Assembly (NCBI GenBank): GCA_025455725.1
Contig: JALOLY010000027.1
Coordinates: forward strand, 1 to 12,481
DNA length: 12,481 nucleotides
Source of the DNA: Amoebophilaceae bacterium
Lineage (GTDB): Bacteria > Bacteroidota > Bacteroidia > Cytophagales > Amoebophilaceae
Direction of reading: 5' to 3'
Shown here piece by piece: positions 7,761 to 12,481 of this stretch (positions are counted from its first letter, which is position 1; every line of letters begins with the position of its first letter). Made by a program: the position numbers and the translations under genes. The notes beneath the pieces are model-generated. The model had not been told where the DNA came from and made no database searches. It saw only the letters and a list, made by a program, of their open reading frames with translations.

Positions 7761-9770
7761 TTGACTCTCTTTCAATATCTCATCGACCCGTTTGTCAGTT
7801 ATCTACCACTCATTGTCGGAGCATTACCGCTGCTATCTGCTATGTCGGCAGGAATGAGGCCCAAACAATGCCCTTGGTACTGGTTCGATACTTGGATCCT
7901 TGCCCTGGCTATGCTGCTAAGTGGATACCTTCTGGTACTTACCTACCAAGGCACTACCTGGCACAGAGCCCTCACTTGGCTTCATATACCAGGTAGTGCC
8001 CTGGCCTTGGTACTTAGTTGGCACATAGACTTCACAGTATCAGTTATGGTGAGTCTCACTACTATAGTCAACTTTTTTACCCACCTCTACGCCTTGGTTT
8101 ACATACAAGCTGACCGCCGTCGCTACTTAGTACTTATGGGGAGCTTTGTCAGTGCTATGCTAAGCTTCTTGATGGCAGAGAGCCTAATTGCTCGTTTTAT
8201 AAGCTGGGAGCTGATAGGCATGGGCTCTTATCTACTGATCAGTTTTTGGTATCAGCAAGAAACTGCTGCCAGAAGTGGTACTCGGGTGTGGCTGATCAAC
8301 CACATAGGAAGCGTAAGCTTATTGGTAGGCACCCTCATCATAGGCAGCGAATTGGGTAGTTTTGACCTGGCTGAGCTGGCTATATTGTCTAAGGATACTC
8401 ACCGTGATAATAACTGGCTGGTAGTGGCAAAATACTGTCTACTAGGAGGTATCTGTACCAAGTCAGCACAGTTTCCTTGGTTCAGTTGGCTGCCTAATGC
8501 CATGACTGCGCCCACACCTACCTCGGCCCTCATGCACTCAGCTACATTGGTGGGCGCTGGGGTATATCTATTGGTCAGTTTGGTTCCCATTTTGGATACA
8601 GCAACACTCACATGGGTAGCCTACTTGGGAGGCCTCACGGCTTTTATGGGTTCTTGTACAGCCTTGACACAGAGACATATCAAACAGGTACTGGTCTATT
8701 CTACCATCTCACAGCTAGGTTATTCAGTCATGGCAGTGGGCATGGGGGCAAGCGGTGCAGGGCTATTCCACTTTGTAATTCACGCTTTTCCCAAAGCTTG
8801 TCTATTTCTTTGTGTGGGAGCTGTATCACATTTCTTGATTCAGCTAGACAAAGGGGGAAGTATGCAGCATATGGGGGGACTGCGCAAGGTATTACCGGGT
8901 ACTTTCTGCGCTTATCTCATTGCGGCCTTTTCATTGGTAGGTATACCAGGCTTAGCTGGATCACTATCCAAAGAAGTAATTTTTACTTACACCTTGTCTT
9001 GGGCACACCAACAAGCACTTACTAATGGCTTCTCATGTTACTTAGTGCCCGTGCTAGTATTTCTCTCTTCTTCTCTAGGAGTTGCCTATATGGGACGTCA
9101 ATGTTATCTGATTTTTATGGGCACCCCTCAATGGTCACACAAACCAGCACCAAGCATACCGTACCGTACGCCGTTGTTAATGCAAATTAGTATGTTTGCC
9201 TTAGCCCTGTGTTCACTTAGTTGCTGGTACGGTCCTCCAGTAGGCAATACTCTGGACAACTGGCTATTGCAGCGGCTAACACACACACACCTCTTGCCTG
9301 CTACTGTGCCTATTGCTGCCACACTACAGTATGAGGCGGCACTTGCCTCGACCATCATGATCGCTTTAGGAGTAGTCTTTTTAGCTATCTGGAAATGGCG
9401 AAGTCCCACCACTTTCTTCCTCCCTCCTACCACACTGTTGTTCCATGGGTGGTATTTAGAGAAACTCGTCAGCATCGTAGGAAGAGGAGTACTGCATTTA
9501 AGCAGACTATCAGCGCACCTGGACCAACAGATCAACGGTTGGGTGTATAGTGTAGGCATTGGTTATGCCGCACTAGGCAACCTAGCTAACTTACTAGACA
9601 GGAGGCTGCTAGGAGGTATGGACACGCTTATTGCCTCAGTACCTCGATACATGGGCAAAGCGCATCGCACTACACAAAAAGGCAATCTGCAATACATTCT
9701 GCTGTGTATGTGCATCGGTATTGGACTTCTTTTTTCGGGTATTTATTGGGTTACACGAGGTGTGCGGTGA
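7761..9770 (+). CDS. nuoL: NADH-quinone oxidoreductase subunit L
   Basis: A large antiporter-like subunit at the distal end of the complex I membrane arm, moving protons as NADH is oxidised. At 669 aa it is somewhat longer than E. coli NuoL (613). Many hydrophobic helices are evident, and the C-terminus ends in a final membrane helix (about 643-662) after a long amphipathic stretch, as expected for the lateral-helix extension. Key residues are in place: Glu150 (WELIGMGSYLLI), Lys234 (TKSAQFPWFSWLP), His341/Lys345 (HAFPKA) and Lys404 (GSLSKE). The usual LPDAM reads LPNAM, with Asn246. The start is TTG 7761: an in-frame TAA lies just upstream (7746-7748) and the next ATG (7842) would remove the first helix. 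MrpA/MrpD-type antiporters are the main alternative, but length and motifs favour NuoL. nuoK is 3.5 kb upstream, and no nuoJ or nuoM is adjacent. Confidence 0.94.
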   Translation: MTLFQYLIDPFVSYLPLIVGALPLLSAMSAGMRPKQCPWYWFDTWILALAMLLSGYLLVLTYQGTTWHRALTWLHIPGSALALVLSWHIDFTVSVMVSLTTIVNFFTHLYALVYIQADRRRYLVLMGSFVSAMLSFLMAESLIARFISWELIGMGSYLLISFWYQQETAARSGTRVWLINHIGSVSLLVGTLIIGSELGSFDLAELAILSKDTHRDNNWLVVAKYCLLGGICTKSAQFPWFSWLPNAMTAPTPTSALMHSATLVGAGVYLLVSLVPILDTATLTWVAYLGGLTAFMGSCTALTQRHIKQVLVYSTISQLGYSVMAVGMGASGAGLFHFVIHAFPKACLFLCVGAVSHFLIQLDKGGSMQHMGGLRKVLPGTFCAYLIAAFSLVGIPGLAGSLSKEVIFTYTLSWAHQQALTNGFSCYLVPVLVFLSSSLGVAYMGRQCYLIFMGTPQWSHKPAPSIPYRTPLLMQISMFALALCSLSCWYGPPVGNTLDNWLLQRLTHTHLLPATVPIAATLQYEAALASTIMIALGVVFLAIWKWRSPTTFFLPPTTLLFHGWYLEKLVSIVGRGVLHLSRLSAHLDQQINGWVYSVGIGYAALGNLANLLDRRLLGGMDTLIASVPRYMGKAHRTTQKGNLQYILLCMCIGIGLLFSGIYWVTRGVR

Positions 9771-9788
9771 CACGCTCCGTGTAACCCA
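9747..9788. terminator. Probable bidirectional terminator, overlapping the nuoL 3' end
   Basis: A perfect 11-bp inverted repeat: TGGGTTACACG (9747-9757) and CGTGTAACCCA (9778-9788), with a 20-base loop that can form an inner GTGT/ACAC stem (9760-9763 with 9770-9773). It lies between the convergent nuoL and helicase genes. The left arm is inside nuoL codons and the nuoL stop (9768-9770) is in the loop. No strong U-tract follows on either strand, so efficiency is uncertain. Confidence 0.55.
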
Positions 9789-9792
9789 TACC

Positions 9793-11070
9793 CTACAAAT
9801 TAGTCACAAGCTTAGCAATGAGCTCTTCTTTAGAGAACTTCGAAAATTCTTCTTCTGCCATTTGCAACAGAGAGGAATCAATGCGCGTAGCAGGTGCCTT
9901 TGCTATTTTTTTTGCCCAATCTGTTAGACGCTGTCTTGCTACACCCTCCTTACTAGGACCTTCTACCTGTTTGAACTGAATGCCTAGTGTACGGGAAATT
10001 TGCCTCACTGTTTTGACTTCTTGTTGAGTCACCAGGCAAAGCGATATGCCTTTCTTACCGGCTCGAGCGGTTCGGCCGCTTCGGTGTGTGTAGTACTCAA
10101 ATTGCTCAGGCAAGTTATAATGAACTACATAGTGCAGATCCTTTACGTCAATACCTCGCGCTGCCACGTCAGTAGCTACCAGGGCTTGTATTCCATGGTT
10201 CTTAAAATCCCTCATCACCTTGTCTCGTTTATTCTGAGAAAGGTCGCCATGTAAGGAATCTGCATGTACACCAGTGCGCATGAGGCTTTGCGCAATTCTC
10301 TGAGCAGCTGCCTTGGTTCTGCAAAAGATAATACTTTGCTTACTCTTGTCTGTGTCTAGCAATACCTGCAGCGCATTCTGCTTGGCATCTGCCGAACACA
10401 CCATGTATTGGTGTTCAATATTTTCGTTGACCACATTGTTGGGACTCAACTTGACCGTCACGTGGTCTTTGGCCATATATCGATGCACCAGAAGATTTAT
10501 TTCTTGAGGCATGGTGGCTGAAAATAGCCAAATAGACCTCTCTCGAGGTAAAAATGAAAGAATTTGGTCAATAGCAGGCTTGAAGCCCATATTAAGCATC
10601 TCGTCAGCCTCATCCAAGACCAAACGTGTTACACGTGTCAGATCCACAGCCCGGCGTTCTACCAAATCAATGAGCCTTCCTGGCGTAGCCACCAAAACTT
10701 GTGGTGACCTTTTTAAGGCTCTTATTTGTGGACCAAGCGGAATACCTCCGTATACAGCTTGTACAGCTACATGAGGAAGATACTTCGAAAAGAGCAGCAT
10801 TTGTTTAGCAATTTGCTGTCCTAGCTCTCTAGTAGGTGACAAGACTAGCGCTTGTATGAATTGCCGTTTTACATCAATATGCTGCAGCAAAGGAAGCCCA
10901 AAAGCTGCCGTTTTGCCGGTACCTGTTTGTGCCAGGCCAATAAAATCCTGCTCGCCCTTCAAGAGGATGGGGACGGCTTTTTGTTGTATTTCAGTAGGTT
11001 GAGTAATGCTATTTTCTGCCAGGGCTTGGACAATTTTTTTGTCAATACCCAGATCGATAAAAGGGGTCAA
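9793..11070 (-). CDS. DEAD-box ATP-dependent RNA helicase
   Basis: Unwinds RNA duplexes using ATP, likely in ribosome assembly or mRNA turnover. All core motifs are present in order: FIDLGI with Q-motif PTEIQ (25-29), motif I AQTGTGKT (47-54), Ia PTREL (79-83), TPGR (129-132), DEAD (153-156), SAT (184-186), RGID (305-308) and HRSGRTAR (329-336). At 425 aa the protein ends shortly after the second RecA domain, with SKEELIAKLVTNL. Bacteroidota relatives of the CsdA/DeaD type that I recall continue into a C-terminal RNA-binding domain, so this is a short form. The start is TTG 11070: an in-frame TAA lies upstream and no ATG lies between, and the FIDLGI block begins at residue 4 as in other family members. 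It converges on nuoL, 22 bp away, across the shared hairpin. Confidence 0.95.
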   Translation of the reverse strand: MTPFIDLGIDKKIVQALAENSITQPTEIQQKAVPILLKGEQDFIGLAQTGTGKTAAFGLPLLQHIDVKRQFIQALVLSPTRELGQQIAKQMLLFSKYLPHVAVQAVYGGIPLGPQIRALKRSPQVLVATPGRLIDLVERRAVDLTRVTRLVLDEADEMLNMGFKPAIDQILSFLPRERSIWLFSATMPQEINLLVHRYMAKDHVTVKLSPNNVVNENIEHQYMVCSADAKQNALQVLLDTDKSKQSIIFCRTKAAAQRIAQSLMRTGVHADSLHGDLSQNKRDKVMRDFKNHGIQALVATDVAARGIDVKDLHYVVHYNLPEQFEYYTHRSGRTARAGKKGISLCLVTQQEVKTVRQISRTLGIQFKQVEGPSKEGVARQRLTDWAKKIAKAPATRIDSSLLQMAEEEFSKFSKEELIAKLVTNL

Positions 11071-11917
11071 AATAATTAAATTTTAAAGTTGGATTATTTT
11101 CCCTTGAAGGGCTTCTGACTACCGAAACACCCGACAAAACGGGGATCTATTGCCAGAGGAGGGTCTTACAAAAGCTGACTCGAATCCCCGCACACTGCGC
11201 GTTTCGCAGTTTTTCTATTAACTCTTCCGCTAATGTAGTGGTAAAGCCTGAAAAAAAGAAATAAGGTCCTTCCATAGAAAATTCGAGACAGGTGCCAAGA
11301 AAGTTTTCTCAAAGAACCCCAAACCCACTTCCAAACCCCGAATACCATCCTTAGTTGGCAGACAAATACATCGCTTTGCAACGGCGGGAGTATTACTTCA
11401 TAGGGGTTAAAAATGGATTTTCCGGACTTCTGGTAGACGCAGATACTGGGCATGTACCGAAAAATTAAAGTCCATTATGGAAGTATGGCGACCTCCCTGT
11501 CTCAGACCCTATATGCCTTACCTACTGTCAGGTTAGCCCGAGGAGTACCTTTGTCAGGAATAGGTAACTCCATCTTGATTCTCAGAAACTTATTGCCAAG
11601 CAACCACACTTCACCTAAAATGAAATAATTGGTCATGTTACCAACGTGTATCACTACAGGGCTCCGGTGATTAGTTGATGACTAAGGGAGGTTTTGATCA
11701 GTGACGTTGCACAAAAGATTTTGAGAGTCACGTTTTGAAAGAATCTATCTACAGTTTCCATACCCACCACACACAAATAAAGTCTCATGATTGTGTCTGT
11801 ATTTTTCATAATCTTCTGTTATTAGAGATAGCTATCAATGAAAGTAAATGCTGCGGCCTCACTAGGAATGCAACATAATAGTCTAACAGAGTATCCTTCC
11901 TTTTGTCAGTGCAATAC
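11071..11917. other. 847-bp stretch without an intact gene; possible degraded - strand gene
   Basis: No complete recognisable gene. On the - strand, short open stretches with ordinary-looking protein sequence lie in alternating frames: 11502-11636 (MTNYFILGEVWLLGN... to ANLTVGKAYRV), 11233-11397 (...TKDGIRGLEVGLGFFEKT...) and 11147-11275 (MEGPYFFFSGFTTTLAEELI...). Each is about 42-55 codons and is cut off by stops, resembling a gene broken by frameshifts like the two pseudogenes upstream. I do not recognise the family, and the pieces may not belong together. The part nearest 11071 must carry the helicase promoter, and the part nearest 11917 must carry that of the helix-hairpin-helix gene. A Bacteroidetes-like -7 sequence TATTTTTC (11800-11807) is one weak candidate on the + strand. 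No tRNA, rRNA, insertion sequence or CRISPR is seen. Confidence 0.45.
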
Positions 11918-12481
11918 ATGAAAAAATTTATTACGGTGCTTGTCATATGTGTAGGACTCATGAACAGCACTTTGGTTGAAGGAAAAGTGGGGAAACAAAA
12001 CTTCGATGAACTATTGAGGGCTATATACAACCGATGGGAAGAGGAGGTGGCATATGAATTACTGCAAGAGAGGCTTTGGGAATACTACAATAATCCCTTA
12101 ATGCTCAATCAAGCTTCCAGAGAGGAACTTTCGCTACTTTGTATTCTCACAGACGAGCAGTTAGACCAATTTTTCAAACACTTATCAGAAAATGGCCCGC
12201 TCATTTCTATCTATGAAATACAAGTAATTCCTGGGTTTGATTTAGAGACGATCCGGCTATTTTCGCCTTTCGTGGTAGTAGAAGAGGCATCTACTGGCTA
12301 CCACAGCAGGTCTTCGCGGTACAAAGAACTATACGCGAGGGACAGTTATGGACTAATGCGATACCAACGCACAATAGACACTAAAAGCGGTTATCGGCCC
12401 AACAACAAGAAAAATACAGTTACAGGCTCTCCTCACCATCTCCTTACACGGCTTATCATCAAACACCCTCACGGTTGGGAA
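11918..12481 (+). CDS. Exported helix-hairpin-helix protein (ComEA-like N-terminal domain), 3' end beyond the window
   Basis: Open for 188 codons from ATG 11918 to the window edge. Residues 1-22 (MKKFITVLVICVGLMNS...) look like a Sec signal peptide. Residues 28-58 are a helical, charged region. Residues 60-119 contain a helix-hairpin-helix-type segment: LNQASREELSLL...LTDEQLDQFF...GPLISIYEIQVIPGFDLETI. From about 135 it continues into a stretch with Tyr and Arg alternating with polar residues (GLMRYQRTID, GSPHHLLTRL), which suggests beta-strands. This order matches long Bacteroidota proteins annotated as helix-hairpin-helix domain-containing, which have a secreted or outer-membrane-like C-terminal part; that assignment is from memory. 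The helix-hairpin-helix may bind DNA or just serve as a structural repeat. The gene reads cleanly to the edge, with no lesion in the visible part. Confidence 0.8.
   Translation, partial: MKKFITVLVICVGLMNSTLVEGKVGKQNFDELLRAIYNRWEEEVAYELLQERLWEYYNNPLMLNQASREELSLLCILTDEQLDQFFKHLSENGPLISIYEIQVIPGFDLETIRLFSPFVVVEEASTGYHSRSSRYKELYARDSYGLMRYQRTIDTKSGYRPNNKKNTVTGSPHHLLTRLIIKHPHGWE

Noticed and set aside
7535..7996. A 153-codon + strand open frame overlapping the nuoL start
   Set aside because: It overlaps nuoL by 236 bases in another frame, and its sequence looks like a shadow rather than a protein family.
9128..9559. A 143-codon open frame on the - strand inside nuoL
   Set aside because: It is fully antisense to a clear nuoL with all family motifs, and its translation resembles no family.
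11806..12030. A 74-codon - strand open frame over the start of the helix-hairpin-helix gene
   Set aside because: It is antisense to the signal peptide and N-terminus of a recognisable protein and has no domain match.
1..12481. CRISPR array, tRNA, rRNA, insertion sequence or prophage
   Set aside because: No spaced repeats, no cloverleaf-like or rRNA-like sequence, and no transposase or integrase motif was seen on either strand.

Overview
The window looks like a chromosomal segment of an obligate intracellular Bacteroidota bacterium, most likely in or near the Amoebophilaceae (the Amoebophilus/Cardinium group). This is an inference. It rests on Bacteroidetes-type housekeeping proteins, the absence of Shine-Dalgarno motifs before most genes, two clearly decaying genes, and the remains of a eukaryotic-type ubiquitin-specific protease, a protein class known from Amoebophilus and Cardinium. 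Base composition looks like mid-40s percent GC by eye (not counted), which is higher than I recall for those two genera, so the genus is left open.

Layout. Positions 20-4197 hold a + strand block of DNA-repair, cofactor and respiration genes: uracil-DNA glycosylase (ung), a PolX-family protein with an apparently dead polymerase site but an intact PHP nuclease site, NAD kinase (nadK, overlapping polX by 4 bp), a small membrane-anchored protein of unknown function, and the complex I subunit nuoK. A full-length M3-family oligoendopeptidase follows as a pseudogene (4243-5968). On the - strand come ruvC (6111-6662) and, just upstream of it, a heavily damaged ubiquitin-specific protease gene (6676-7548). 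nuoL (7761-9770, +) converges on a DEAD-box RNA helicase (9793-11070, -); a perfect 11-bp inverted repeat lies across the end of nuoL. Positions 11071-11917 contain no intact gene and look like a degraded remnant. The window ends inside an exported helix-hairpin-helix protein (11918 onward).

How it fits together. ung, ruvC and the PolX/PHP protein belong to DNA repair and recombination. nuoK and nuoL are adjacent in the usual nuo operon, but here they are 3.5 kb apart with pseudogenes and an opposite-strand gene between them. Both pseudogenes carry single-base indels, several of them in homopolymer runs, plus nonsense codons. For each, correcting the indels restores a frame that is an exact multiple of three. 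This is the pattern of ongoing genome reduction with recent loss of an effector-like deubiquitinase.
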